64,000 nt of DNA from Kaistia granuli DSM 23481 (GTDB lineage Bacteria; Pseudomonadota; Alphaproteobacteria; Rhizobiales; Kaistiaceae): the NCBI RefSeq assembly GCF_000380505.1, contig NZ_AQYH01000016.1:1-64000 (forward strand). Direction: 5' to 3'. A program made the position numbers and the translations under genes. Each line of letters begins with the position of its first letter. Positions within the stretch are counted from its first letter, which is position 1. Below, piece by piece: positions 19,027 through 27,609 of the stretch. Under the pieces are notes generated by a model. The model was not told the DNA's origin. It saw only the letters and a program-made list of their open reading frames with translations, and did not search any database.

Positions 19027-19672
19027 TCGAATTTGGGTGACGGAGATACCCGAGAACCATCTCGGTAATGTGGTCGAGACGGCGATCTTCCGCGCCCTCG
19101 GCGAGCAGGTCCCGGTCGAAGACCAGGCTCAGCGTCCATCGATTGGACAGGAAGAAATAGCCGAGCCCGACGATCGAGATATAGAGTTCGACGATATCAA
19201 CATCGCTGCGAAACATGCCGAGCGACGCGCCACGCTCGACCAGCTCCTTGAGGCGAAGCGACAGCGGTTCATACATTTTCCCCACTTTGACCGACCGCTT
19301 CAGGTGCTCCGCCTTCATCATGTTCTCGGAATTGACGAGGACGATGAATTCCGGATGGTCCGCGAAATAGCGATAGGTATGCGCGATCAGCTGCCGGATC
19401 CCCTCTACGGGTTCGAACGTGTCGAGGATCAGTTCCTCATTCTGCGAGCGCAGCTCGAGGTAGCAGTCTTCGAGCACGGCGATGAACAGATCGTCCTTTG
19501 ATGCAAAGTAATGGTAGATCAGTCCTTTGCTGACGCCCGAGCGCTCGGCGACTTTGTCGACTCGAGCCCCTTCAAAGCCGACTTTCGCAAATTCCTCGCG
19601 CGCCGCCAGCATGATGATCCGCAGTGTCCGCTCCGGATCGCGCTTTTTTGTCTTTGCAGCGGCTTCTTTCAT
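19007..19672 (-). CDS. TetR/AcrR-family transcriptional regulator
   Basis: A 221-residue TetR-type repressor. The N-terminal DNA-binding domain covers about residues 10-58: ILAAREEFAKVGFEGARVDKVAERSGVSKGLIYHYFASKDDLF in substance, with SKGLIYHYF as recognition helix. The remainder is the helical ligand domain with a hydrophobic C-terminal half (LYISIVGLGYFFLSNRW). The ATG at 19672 is chosen because GAGGAG lies upstream. It is the fifth gene of the minus-strand ABC-transporter operon, so it is probably autoregulated. The palindromic sites at 15527-15540 and 23947-23960 are its candidate operators, placing three transcription units under one ligand-responsive switch. Confidence 0.93.
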   Translation of the reverse strand: MKEAAAKTKKRDPERTLRIIMLAAREEFAKVGFEGARVDKVAERSGVSKGLIYHYFASKDDLFIAVLEDCYLELRSQNEELILDTFEPVEGIRQLIAHTYRYFADHPEFIVLVNSENMMKAEHLKRSVKVGKMYEPLSLRLKELVERGASLGMFRSDVDIVELYISIVGLGYFFLSNRWTLSLVFDRDLLAEGAEDRRLDHITEMVLGYLRHPNSIAGSRD

Positions 19673-19692
19673 ATCGGTCTCCTCGGCAAAGA

Positions 19693-20772
19693 TCAGTTGA
19701 TACGCTTCTGGGAGCCATGGTCGAATAGATGAATGTGCTCCTCCCGGAAGATAAGTCCGATAACATCGCCCTGTGCAAGCCGCTGCCGCTGGCGAGATTG
19801 CACGGTCCATGTCTCTGCACCGATCGCTACCACGATGTTGGTTTCGCAACCGGTGTTTTCGACGATCTGAACCTGTGCCTGAATCATCCCCTCATCGGGA
19901 GGCACGACGTCCATGTGCTGCGGGCGCAGGCCGGCAATGACCTTGCGATTCGGGGCACCCGTAAACGCAGGGACGGGGATCCGGCTCGTCTGGGCATCAA
20001 AGCTGAGAACCGGCTTCCCCTCGTCGTCCGTCGTCAGGACGGCATCGGCCATGTTCATGGTAGGGGAACCCAGGAACGACGCGACGAACAGATTTGCCGG
20101 CCGGTCAAACAGTTCGATCGGGGATCCCTCCTGTTCGACCCGGCCCCGGTTCATCACGACGATACGGTCGGCCATGGTCATCGCCTCGACCTGGTCATGC
20201 GTCACATAGATGGACGTCGCATTCAGCGCCTGATGCAGTTGACGGATTTCCAGGCGCATATGGCTGCGAAGCTTGGCGTCGAGATTGCTGAGCGGCTCGT
20301 CGAAGAGGAACGCACGAGGCTCGCGAACCATCGCACGGCCCATCGCGACACGCTGACGCTGTCCGCCCGACAGGGCGCGCGGCAGACGATCCATGAGATC
20401 GTCCAGGTGCAAGGTGGATGCGGCCTGGCCCACGGCCTTGTCGATCTCGAGTGCGCTATGCCCGCGCAGCTTCAAGGGGAAAGCCATATTCTGGGCCGTG
20501 GTCATGTGCGGGTAGAGCGCGTAGGTCTGGAAGACCATGGCGAGATCGCGCTTCTGCGGCCCGAGGTCGTTGACGACCTCACCGTCGATGGAAATCTCCC
20601 CGTCGGAGATACTCTCGAGGCCCGCCACAATGCGCAGCAAGGTGGACTTGCCGCATCCGGACGGCCCGACCAGCGCGACGAATTCGCGGTCGCGAATATC
20701 GATGGAGACATTGTCGAGAACGCTCAGCGATCCGAAGCGTTTACTAATGTTGGCGAGGGAAATCGAAGCCAT
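19693..20772 (-). CDS. ABC transporter ATPase, MalK/UgpC type
   Basis: A 359-residue carbohydrate-class ABC ATPase. Walker A GPSGCGKSTLL is at about residues 36-46, the signature ALSGGQRQRVAMGRAMVREP and Walker B AFLFDEPLSNLDAKLR follow near 135-165, and the C-terminal third is the TOBE/MalK regulatory domain. It is 10 bp downstream of a permease gene and 20 bp upstream of the TetR gene, inside one operon. It drives import of the substrate captured by the binding protein at 22609-23856. Confidence 0.95.
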   Translation of the reverse strand: MASISLANISKRFGSLSVLDNVSIDIRDREFVALVGPSGCGKSTLLRIVAGLESISDGEISIDGEVVNDLGPQKRDLAMVFQTYALYPHMTTAQNMAFPLKLRGHSALEIDKAVGQAASTLHLDDLMDRLPRALSGGQRQRVAMGRAMVREPRAFLFDEPLSNLDAKLRSHMRLEIRQLHQALNATSIYVTHDQVEAMTMADRIVVMNRGRVEQEGSPIELFDRPANLFVASFLGSPTMNMADAVLTTDDEGKPVLSFDAQTSRIPVPAFTGAPNRKVIAGLRPQHMDVVPPDEGMIQAQVQIVENTGCETNIVVAIGAETWTVQSRQRQRLAQGDVIGLIFREEHIHLFDHGSQKRIN

Positions 20773-20781
20773 GGCAGATTC

Positions 20782-21609
20782 CTATTTCACCCCACCGAGG
20801 GCCAGGCCGCCGATGAGATACTTCTGGATGAAGGCGAAGATGATGGCCACCGGCAGGGAAGCGATCAGCGTTGCTGCCATGATCATCTCCCACTCGATTT
20901 GATAGAGCGTGCCGGTGAGGAATGCGATTTGCACAGGCGCCGTCTGCTGGCTGGCGTCGCGCAGAAACGTCAGCGACATCGCGTATTCGTTCCACGAGCT
21001 GACAAAGGTGAACAACGCCGTGACGACGACACCAGGCAGACATAGCGGCAGGAAGACCCGTACGAAGCCGGTGAAGCGGCTAGCGCCGTCGAGCCAGGCA
21101 GCCTCTTCCAGTTCCCGGGGGATGGTGGCGAAGTAGCTCTGCAGCATCCATACCGCAAAGGCCATGTAGAAGGCGCTGTGAGCAATGATCACCGACGTCT
21201 GGCTGTTGATCATGCCGAAATAGGCAAACATCCGGAACAGGCCGATGATGAGAACAATCGGCGAGATCATCTGGGTGATGAGAAGATAGTTCCGGAAGAA
21301 GGGTTTGCCTGGAACGCTCAGGCGAGTGAGAGCATAGGCCGCGGGAATGGCCACCGCGAGCGACAGCAGTGTCGCGCCCAGACTGATGGTCAGGGAGTTG
21401 AGGACTGCCTGGCCGAAATTGCGTTCAAAGAGCAGTCTGGTGAAATTGTCCAGATAGAGCCCACGCGGAAGCCAGCTCTGATCGACGGCGAAAACCTCGT
21501 CCTTTTGCTTCAAGGCTGTCGACAGCATTGTGGCATAGGGAAAAATGGCGACGACGAGCAGCGGGGACAGTGCCGCCCAGCACAGAATCGACCTCTTTGC
21601 CTTAGTCAT
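20782..21609 (-). CDS. ABC transporter permease, MalG-type
   Basis: A 275-residue permease with six predicted membrane segments, the first being ILCWAALSPLLVVAIFPY. The EAA coupling loop reads EEAAWLDGASRFTGFVRVFLP near residue 170. Together with the preceding permease (8-bp overlap) it forms the heterodimeric membrane channel of a carbohydrate-uptake-class-1 transporter powered by the MalK-type ATPase. Confidence 0.93.
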   Translation of the reverse strand: MTKAKRSILCWAALSPLLVVAIFPYATMLSTALKQKDEVFAVDQSWLPRGLYLDNFTRLLFERNFGQAVLNSLTISLGATLLSLAVAIPAAYALTRLSVPGKPFFRNYLLITQMISPIVLIIGLFRMFAYFGMINSQTSVIIAHSAFYMAFAVWMLQSYFATIPRELEEAAWLDGASRFTGFVRVFLPLCLPGVVVTALFTFVSSWNEYAMSLTFLRDASQQTAPVQIAFLTGTLYQIEWEMIMAATLIASLPVAIIFAFIQKYLIGGLALGGVK

Positions 21610-22558
21610 TTTCGGCGGTCTCCGTGCTGCGGGTGAGGGTCAGGTAGAGGGCGGCAAACAACAGCAGCATGGCGAACATCGCGACCGACCCGGCCGCCGC
21701 ATTCCCGAGGTTCCCGAACACAAAGGCCTGCTTGTAGACATAGGTGATCAGGATGTCGGTCCGGTTCGAAGGGCCGCCATTGGTCATGATCCAGATGATC
21801 GGGAATGAATTGAAGACATAGATCACGTTGAGAACCACCGCGATCTGCATGAACGGCCGCAGGAGTGGCAAGGTGATGCTCGTGAAGCTTCGAACCGTGG
21901 AGGCGCCATCGAGGGCCGATGCCTCATACAAGGTGCGCGGTATCGAGGTCAGTCCACCCATGATGATGGTTACCGTGAACGGGATCGAAACGAGGATGCC
22001 GACCAGGATTTCAATGACGAAGGCTGTGGTTGGATAGGCTAGCCAGGGGTAGTTGGCGAAAGGCAGCCCCAGTGCCGACAAGGTCATGTTCAGCGTACCG
22101 AAATCGCCGTTGACGACATAGCGCCAAACCACGGCTGTCATTGCCAGCGAGATCGCCCAGGGAAGCAGAATGACCGTGCGCGCGATCATGCGGCCATAGA
22201 AATCCTCGCTCAGTATGATCGCCACCGGAACGGAAATGAGCACGGTGCCGCCCACCACCGACAAGGTCCAGATCACGGTCTGCCAAGCGGCCTGAACGAA
22301 GATCGGATCGGAGAATGCGTCGACAAAATGAGCAAGGCCGACAAAATCGCCAAGCCGCCCGAAGCGGTTGACCTCGAAAAGAGCCATCCGCAGGACATCA
22401 AAGATCGGATAGCCGATAACCGTGATGGAAAGAGCCAGGCTGGGCGCGATCAGGAGAAGGCCAAGCAATGGCAGGCTGCGGCGGCGCCTGGTACCGGCGG
22501 CGCGTAAACTACGCGCCGCCGTGCTTGACAATGTAAGGTCGGATCCGTGCAGACTCAT
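21602..22558 (-). CDS. ABC transporter permease, MalF-type
   Basis: A 318-residue permease of the sugar ABC class. After a basic N-terminus, LLGLLLIAPSLALSITVIGYPIFDVL forms the first membrane segment, and the EAA loop reads YEASALDGASTVRSFTSITLPLL near residue 220. It lies 50 bp downstream of the binding-protein gene and overlaps the second permease gene. The transporter class handles oligosaccharides, sugar alcohols and glycerol-phosphate compounds; the ligand is not known here. Confidence 0.93.
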   Translation of the reverse strand: MSLHGSDLTLSSTAARSLRAAGTRRRRSLPLLGLLLIAPSLALSITVIGYPIFDVLRMALFEVNRFGRLGDFVGLAHFVDAFSDPIFVQAAWQTVIWTLSVVGGTVLISVPVAIILSEDFYGRMIARTVILLPWAISLAMTAVVWRYVVNGDFGTLNMTLSALGLPFANYPWLAYPTTAFVIEILVGILVSIPFTVTIIMGGLTSIPRTLYEASALDGASTVRSFTSITLPLLRPFMQIAVVLNVIYVFNSFPIIWIMTNGGPSNRTDILITYVYKQAFVFGNLGNAAAGSVAMFAMLLLFAALYLTLTRSTETAEND

Positions 22559-22608
22559 TGGCTTACACTCTTTTTGCTTCTGGCAAGATCAACCCGCGGG
22601 ACCTGGCT

Positions 22609-23856
22609 TCACTTCTTGGCCAGCAATGCGTCCATCCGCTCCGCTGCGCGCTTCAGCCCCACTTCCGAGGTGACTTCGCCGGCATAGATCGCGGAGAGCT
22701 CCGACCGGAGACCGTCGGACATCTCTTCCCACGCGGGGATCAGCGGCGCGAATTTGGCGACCGGCCCCATGTCCAGGAAGACCTTCATCTTGGGATTCTC
22801 CGCGAAGAAGGGCGCGGTCGATTCCGACTTCAGAACAGGCACGAAACCCTCGAGCTTGCCGAATTCGAGCCGGTTCTCCTCGTTGAAGATGAACTCGAGG
22901 AACTTCATTGCCGATGGCTTCACCGTCGACGATTCCAGGATCGAGATCGTATCGGTAACGCCGTAGGTGGCGGCGGTAGTGGCAATCGGGATCGTGGAGA
23001 TCCCGTAGTCGACGTCCTTGCCCTGCTCGGCGAGCTGGGCGTTGAACCAGGGCCCGGACAGCACCATTCCGAGCTTGCCGGCGGCGAACAGGTTCTGCAG
23101 ATCTTCACGGCTCGAACCCGTCACGCCGGGCTGGGTGACATTGGCCTTGATGAACCGAAGGTAGTTGTCGGTCGCTGCAACGGCCTCCGGCGAGGCGAAA
23201 CCGCTCTTGCCATCGGGCCCGAAGATGGCGCCGCCATGCGTCCAAAGCGAATAGAACCAGTAGCCTTCGGCATCGAGGTCCTTGCCCTGAATGCCCATGC
23301 CGTAGAAATCGCCCTCAAGTGCGTCGATCTTGCCGGCAGCCTCGTAGACCTGGTCCCACGTCGTGGGGACGGCGTCGATGCCGGCCTGCTTGAACAGAGC
23401 CTTGTTGTAGAAGAGGCCGCGTGCCGAGGCCGCAATCGGCAGGCCCCAGGTGTGGCCGTCCTGCTTCTGCAGATCGAGATAGGTCGGAACGAAGGTCTCG
23501 GCGAACGCCGGCGACATCAGATCTTCGATCGGCGCCAGAACGCCATCCTGCGAGAAGCCCGCCATCCAGCGGGTGGCCATGTGCGAAATGTCCGGTGCCG
23601 TGCCTGCCGAGATATCGGTGACCAGCTGCTGCTGCATCTCGGGCCACGGCAAATGTTCTACCTTGACCTCGATGTCTGGATTGGCGGCGTTGAATTTTTT
23701 GGCGAGCTCTTGAAAGAAGGGCCCCGTCTGCGTGCTGTACTCGGCGAACCGTGCCCTGACGACATCTTTTGCTGATGCCGACGTGACCTGAAAGGAGAGC
23801 GCCAAGCACGTTGCGCCGAGCGCAAGCGCGCGGACATACTTCCTGTCGATCTTCAT
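22609..23856 (-). CDS. Extracellular solute-binding protein, family 1
   Basis: A 415-residue periplasmic binding protein for the MalK-type transporter. The N-terminus is a Sec signal: KIDRKYVRALALG followed by a hydrophobic core ending at about TSASAKD. The mature part has FNAANPDIEVKVEHLPW and later the typical GKLGMVLSGPWF. The ATG at 23856 is chosen because GGGAGAA precedes it and it is followed directly by the signal peptide. It is the first gene of the operon reading through transporter, TetR, PLP enzyme and GMC dehydrogenase. The divergent promoter region upstream carries the TetR-type operator. Confidence 0.92.
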   Translation of the reverse strand: MKIDRKYVRALALGATCLALSFQVTSASAKDVVRARFAEYSTQTGPFFQELAKKFNAANPDIEVKVEHLPWPEMQQQLVTDISAGTAPDISHMATRWMAGFSQDGVLAPIEDLMSPAFAETFVPTYLDLQKQDGHTWGLPIAASARGLFYNKALFKQAGIDAVPTTWDQVYEAAGKIDALEGDFYGMGIQGKDLDAEGYWFYSLWTHGGAIFGPDGKSGFASPEAVAATDNYLRFIKANVTQPGVTGSSREDLQNLFAAGKLGMVLSGPWFNAQLAEQGKDVDYGISTIPIATTAATYGVTDTISILESSTVKPSAMKFLEFIFNEENRLEFGKLEGFVPVLKSESTAPFFAENPKMKVFLDMGPVAKFAPLIPAWEEMSDGLRSELSAIYAGEVTSEVGLKRAAERMDALLAKK

Positions 23857-23935
23857 CGATGTTCTCCCACTATTCGATTTTTCGGTAGGGCCTCCCCTCG
23901 TGAGGCGCACCCAACTGAACAAAGAACATCGATGA

Positions 23936-23965
23936 TGTCAATATTGACCGACTAGTCAGTTTGTG
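23936..23965. promoter_or_regulatory. Divergent promoter region with TetR-type operator
   Basis: The near-palindrome ACCGACTAGTCAGT (23947-23960; one mismatch) is preceded on the plus strand by TTGAC of a -35 element (23944-23949), facing the amidohydrolase gene. On the minus strand a TTGACA (23941-23936) facing the binding-protein gene abuts it. Element 23943-23965 is 21/23 identical to that at 15522-15544. One repressor bound here could shut both divergent operons. Confidence 0.68.
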
Positions 23966-24059
23966 TTTTTTTCCAGCTAGCGTGTTCGGCAGTCGGCCAG
24001 CGCAATCCGAAGACTGAGCGACGAAAACAGTCGCGCCCGACAGCGGCGCAGGAGATGAA

Positions 24060-25223
24060 ATGACCAGGATTATCCTGCGCGGCGGGCGCGTATTATCATT
24101 TGGCGACACGCCTTTGGCAGGCTCGGATGTCGCGATATCGGCAGGCAGGATCGACAGTCTCGGCCATGTGGCGGAGCAGGCCGGCGACCGCGTCATCGAC
24201 GTTGCCGGGGCCATCATCACACCGGCCCTGACCGATATCCATACGCATGTCTACTGGGGCGGCACGTCGCTTGGCGTTCGGCCGGAGACTGTGGCCCATC
24301 GCTCCGCAACCGGTGTTTTTGTCGATGCCGGCTCGGCCGGGGCGGGAAACTACGAAGGCTTGCGCGCCTTCATTGCTGAGCCGTCGCCGTTTCATATCTT
24401 CGCCTACCTGAACATCTCCTACGCCGGCATTTTCGGTTTCGGCAAGGATGTCATGGTCGGCGAATGCTGTGACGCACGTCTCCTCGACACGAAGAGCTGT
24501 CTCGCCGCCGTGCGGTCGCACCGCGACAGGATCGTCGGCGTCAAGGTGCGCGCGGGGCATATGGCCGCCGGCGAAAACGGCGCACTGGCGCTCGATCTCG
24601 CACTCGACGTCGCCGAGGAGCTAGGCGTGCCGATCATGTGCCATGTCGATCTTGCCCCGCCGACGATCGACGAGGTGTGCGACAGGCTGCGACCTGGTGA
24701 CATCATCACCCATTGCTGTCGCCCGGCGCCGAATTCGGCAACGCATGACGGCCATGTGCGCGAGGCGGCCTGGAAGGCGCGCCGGCGCGGCGTGCGTTTC
24801 GATGTTGGCCATGGCCGCGGCGGTTTCTCGTTCAAGGTCTGTCGCGAGATGCTGGACGAGGGCTTCGCGCCCGATCTCATCAGTTCCGACATCCACGCCC
24901 TTTCGGTGGATGGACCCGCGCATGATCTCCTGACGACCGTCAACAAGCTGATTGCGCTTGGAGTCGCGCCCGATGAGGCGCTTGCTGCGGCGAGCCGAAA
25001 TCCGGCCGGGGCCATTGGGCGTCCGGATCTGGGACGCATCCGGGCTGGTGACGAGGCCAATATCGCAGTGTTGCGATGGAAGTCCGAGCCCTGGCCACTT
25101 CAGGACGCGGCCGGTGAAATCATCACCGTCGATAGGCGGTTGGTCTGCGAACACCTGATCGTCAGGGGGCAAGCCATCACCGCCGCCGGCGAGGCGCGCC
25201 CTCTCCATGAACTCGCAAGCTGA
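24060..25223 (+). CDS. Amidohydrolase/deacetylase-family metallohydrolase
   Basis: A 387-residue amidohydrolase-superfamily enzyme of the group often annotated as deacetylase or EF_0837-like. The metal-binding HTH is at residues 61-63 (DIHTHVYWGG), the likely carboxylated lysine in GVKVRAGHM, further His ligands in MCHVDLAP and THCCRPAPN, and the catalytic Asp in LISSDIHALS. The complete set argues for an active binuclear enzyme hydrolysing an amide or ester. GGAG precedes the ATG. It is the first of two plus-strand genes divergent from the transporter operon and downstream of the TetR operator. Confidence 0.85.
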   Translation: MTRIILRGGRVLSFGDTPLAGSDVAISAGRIDSLGHVAEQAGDRVIDVAGAIITPALTDIHTHVYWGGTSLGVRPETVAHRSATGVFVDAGSAGAGNYEGLRAFIAEPSPFHIFAYLNISYAGIFGFGKDVMVGECCDARLLDTKSCLAAVRSHRDRIVGVKVRAGHMAAGENGALALDLALDVAEELGVPIMCHVDLAPPTIDEVCDRLRPGDIITHCCRPAPNSATHDGHVREAAWKARRRGVRFDVGHGRGGFSFKVCREMLDEGFAPDLISSDIHALSVDGPAHDLLTTVNKLIALGVAPDEALAAASRNPAGAIGRPDLGRIRAGDEANIAVLRWKSEPWPLQDAAGEIITVDRRLVCEHLIVRGQAITAAGEARPLHELAS

Positions 25224-25230
25224 GGCCGAG

Positions 25231-26691
25231 ATGCAACAGACACATGACGCGACAACCACCATGCACTTCATCGATGGACGCTGGCAGCCTTCGGCGAGCG
25301 GCAAGGTAGTCCACACCTACTCCCCATCGACCGGCGCGCGCCTGGCTGCCATAGCCGAGGGCGATCGCATCGATGCCCAGGCGGCTATTGCCGCTGCGCG
25401 CAGAGGGTTCAAATCGTTGGCACGGCTGACGCGTTGGGAGCGCGCGCGCCTTTGTTTTCGCATTGCCGACGAGGTCGAGCGGCGCAGCGACGAGCTCTCC
25501 AGAGTTCTCGCCATGGAGCAAGGCAAGCCGCTCGAAGCGGAGGCTCGCGGCGAGGTGGCAGCGGCGGCGACAGGCTTTCGCGAAGCCGGCGAACTGATCA
25601 AATGGATGGAGGGCGAGTTCATCCCGGTCGAGACGCCGGGCAAGCGCGTGATCAGCTACCGCCAGGCACGCGGTGTCTATGCCGTGATCACACCGTGGAA
25701 TTTTCCGATCAACATCCCCGTCGAGTACCTCGCACCCTGCCTTGCCGCTGGAAACGCCGTGGTCTGGGTGCCGGCGCCGACGACGTCGCTTTGCGCGGCG
25801 ATGCTAATGGAGTGCATTGCTGCGGCCGATCTGCCCAACGGCGCGGTCAATCTCGTGTTTGGCCCAGGCGCGGTCGTCGGCGACGAAATCGTCGCCGATC
25901 CGGGCACTGACGGGATTGGGTTCACCGGCAGCGCGCGAACTGGCGGGCTGATTGCCCAGCGCGGCGCTGGCAAGCCGATGCTGCTGGAACTCGGCGGCAA
26001 TGGTCCCGTCGTCGTACTCGACGACGCCGACCTGGACCGCGCCGCCGAAGCGGCGGCCTTCGGTTCGTTCTTCAATGCCGGGCAGGTGTGTGCCGCCTCA
26101 GGGCGCATCCTGGTTACGGAACGGTCTTACGACGCCCTCTCCGAAAAGATCGCCGCCATCGCCGGGAAAGTGAGACTTGGCGACCCGCTCGATCCCAGCA
26201 CGACGATGGGTCCGCTCAACAACGCCATGGTCGCGACCAAGGTCGATGAACACGTCGCCGATGGTTTGGCGCGCGGCGCGGAACTGCTTGTCGGCGGAAA
26301 TCGCTCCCCGGAACTCGGTTCCGAACTCTTCTATAAACCTACCGTGCTTGGAAGGGTTCCGGTCGAAGCGCTGCTCAACAGCGCCGAAACATTTGGTCCC
26401 GTCGCGCCGATCGTCGTCTGCAGCGATGAGGCCGATCTGCTGGCAACGGCGAATGCGGCCTCGCATGGCCTGGCCGCGAGTGTCTTCACCAGGGACCTTG
26501 GACGCGCCTTCGCCTTTGGCGAAAACCTCACCGCCGGTCTGGTCAACATCAACAGCGCGAGCTGCTATTGGGAGCTTCATCTCCCCTTTGGCGGCGCTGC
26601 CGGCAAGCAGAGCGGTATCGGTCGGCTCGGCGGCAAGCATTCGCTGCGCGAAGTAACCGACATCAAGACCATCACATTTGATATTTCCTAG
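25231..26691 (+). CDS. NAD(P)-dependent aldehyde dehydrogenase
   Basis: A 486-residue aldehyde dehydrogenase that oxidises an aldehyde to the acid. The oxyanion Asn is N157 in TPWNFPIN, the general base E253 in LLELGGNGP and the nucleophile C287 in NAGQVCAASGR. The stretch VVWVPAPTTS has Val at the position where most family members carry the cofactor-binding Lys, which may alter cofactor preference. The ATG at 25231 is chosen because TGAGG lies 5 bases upstream; an ATG at 25207 overlaps the previous gene. It ends the amidohydrolase operon, and a hairpin with a T-run follows. Its substrate may be an aldehyde from the GMC or aldolase reactions. Confidence 0.9.
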   Translation: MQQTHDATTTMHFIDGRWQPSASGKVVHTYSPSTGARLAAIAEGDRIDAQAAIAAARRGFKSLARLTRWERARLCFRIADEVERRSDELSRVLAMEQGKPLEAEARGEVAAAATGFREAGELIKWMEGEFIPVETPGKRVISYRQARGVYAVITPWNFPINIPVEYLAPCLAAGNAVVWVPAPTTSLCAAMLMECIAAADLPNGAVNLVFGPGAVVGDEIVADPGTDGIGFTGSARTGGLIAQRGAGKPMLLELGGNGPVVVLDDADLDRAAEAAAFGSFFNAGQVCAASGRILVTERSYDALSEKIAAIAGKVRLGDPLDPSTTMGPLNNAMVATKVDEHVADGLARGAELLVGGNRSPELGSELFYKPTVLGRVPVEALLNSAETFGPVAPIVVCSDEADLLATANAASHGLAASVFTRDLGRAFAFGENLTAGLVNINSASCYWELHLPFGGAAGKQSGIGRLGGKHSLREVTDIKTITFDIS

Positions 26692-26709
26692 CCAAAACAG
26701 CGTTCATTG

Positions 26710-26728
26710 AGGGGGGTTGCCCCCCTTT
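26710..26728 (+). terminator. Intrinsic terminator of the amidohydrolase-aldehyde dehydrogenase operon
   Basis: AGGGGGG, a TTG loop and CCCCCCT form a seven-pair stem ending in TTT, 18 bp after the aldehyde dehydrogenase stop codon. The T-run is short but the stem is very stable. Confidence 0.7.
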
Positions 26729-27039
26729 AAGCGGCCCGGTTCAAATCCAATGCAGGGTTGGTCTGGCGACCGCGGCTGAGCTGGCCGGAGTAGCGCACGA
26801 GATCGATTCCTCGCGTCATTTGGCGTCGCCTCCCTTTATTGAGCCTTCGTCGGGCTCGAGGGGGGCTACGTCGAAGGCTGCAATCGCTGATGATCCACTA
26901 TTGGCGCTTCATCGAGCGCCAGGACGGGAGTTCTGCGACATGCCGCTAAGAGTTTCGGTCTTTTCAATGATGGCAGCATTCTGAGAAAAGCAAATTGCAC
27001 ACCCACGACACGCTCACTACTGGCATTCAGTGAATACTG

Positions 27040-27057
27040 ATCGCTTATGTGAGCGAT
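27040..27057 (-). terminator. Hairpin downstream of tRNA-Ala
   Basis: ATCGCT (27040-27045) and AGCGAT (27052-27057) form a six-pair stem with a six-base loop, 9 bp past the CCA end of the tRNA on the minus strand. No T-run follows, so it may be a processing or termination signal. Confidence 0.35.
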
Positions 27058-27066
27058 TGAGGTCGT

Positions 27067-27142
27067 TGGTGGAGCCGAGGGGAATCGAACCCCTGACCTC
27101 TGCAGTGCGATTGCAGCGCTCTCCCATCTGAGCTACGGCCCC
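27067..27142 (-). tRNA. tRNA-Ala (anticodon CGC)
   Basis: On the minus strand a 76-base cloverleaf starts with GGGGCCG and ends CGGCTCC-A-CCA, with the CCA encoded. The acceptor stem contains the G3-U70 wobble that marks alanine tRNAs. The anticodon arm is CTGCA / ATCGCAC / TGCAG, giving anticodon CGC. The T arm has GGTTCGAATCC. The left-hand, 3' side of the gene faces the catabolic cluster, the usual side for island insertion, though I see no integrase. Confidence 0.96.
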
Positions 27143-27318
27143 GTCGCGTGGCGACGGCGGCCATTTAGGAGGCGGCGCCGATCCCTGTCAAGCGGCTCCG
27201 ATGCGACCTCCGGGCGTCAGCGCCGTCCCCGTTTGCCGGGGCGGGCGGGTTGCGGCGCGGGCGGGTCGCCGCTACATGAGAAGCTTCGAATTTCTCCACG
27301 ACCGCCCCCGGGAACCCC

Positions 27319-27609
27319 ATGCGCGCCATCCTCGACGTTGTTATGATCGCCCTCAACCTCTACTGGTGGGTCGTGATCGCCAGCGCTCTCTTCAGCTGGC
27401 TCTACGCCTTCGGCGTGGTCAACCCGCGCAACCAGATCGTCTCGTCGATCGGCAAGTTCCTGTACCAGGCGACCGAGCCGGCGCTGCGCCGGATCCGCGC
27501 CTTCATGCCGAGCCTCGGCGCCATCGACATCTCGCCGGTCATCCTGCTGCTCGGCATCATCCTGATCCAGCAGGTCATCATCCGCTACGTCTACCCGAAC
27601 GTGTTTTGA
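27319..27609 (+). CDS. YggT-family membrane protein
   Basis: A 96-residue integral membrane protein of the YggT family. Two hydrophobic segments are obvious: ILDVVMIALNLYWWVVIASALFSW in substance (residues 4-27) and VILLLGIILIQQVII (about 74-88). Between them lies NPRNQIVSSIGKFLYQATEPALRRIR, the conserved family loop. GGGAA precedes the ATG. It is coupled by a TTGA overlap to the DUF167 gene, the usual YggT-YggU pairing. The precise role is not established; the family is linked to cell envelope and septum functions. Confidence 0.9.
   Translation: MRAILDVVMIALNLYWWVVIASALFSWLYAFGVVNPRNQIVSSIGKFLYQATEPALRRIRAFMPSLGAIDISPVILLLGIILIQQVIIRYVYPNVF

Larger units (their letters stand above)
26692..27066. 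other. 375-bp gap between catabolic cluster and tRNA
   Basis: No recognised gene lies here. The left end holds a G/C hairpin terminator. On the minus strand a 30-codon open frame (26819-26727, starting TRGIDLVRYSG) is preceded by GGGAGG at a rather long 11-base spacing; I cannot assign it and do not call it a gene. The right end holds a short hairpin downstream of the tRNA. The rest looks like degraded or spacer sequence. Confidence 0.5.

Noticed and set aside
26727-26819. 30-codon minus-strand frame with upstream GGGAGG
   Set aside because: It is too short to judge, the spacing of 11 bases is long, and its end lies in a terminator hairpin; kept only as a note on the tRNA border.
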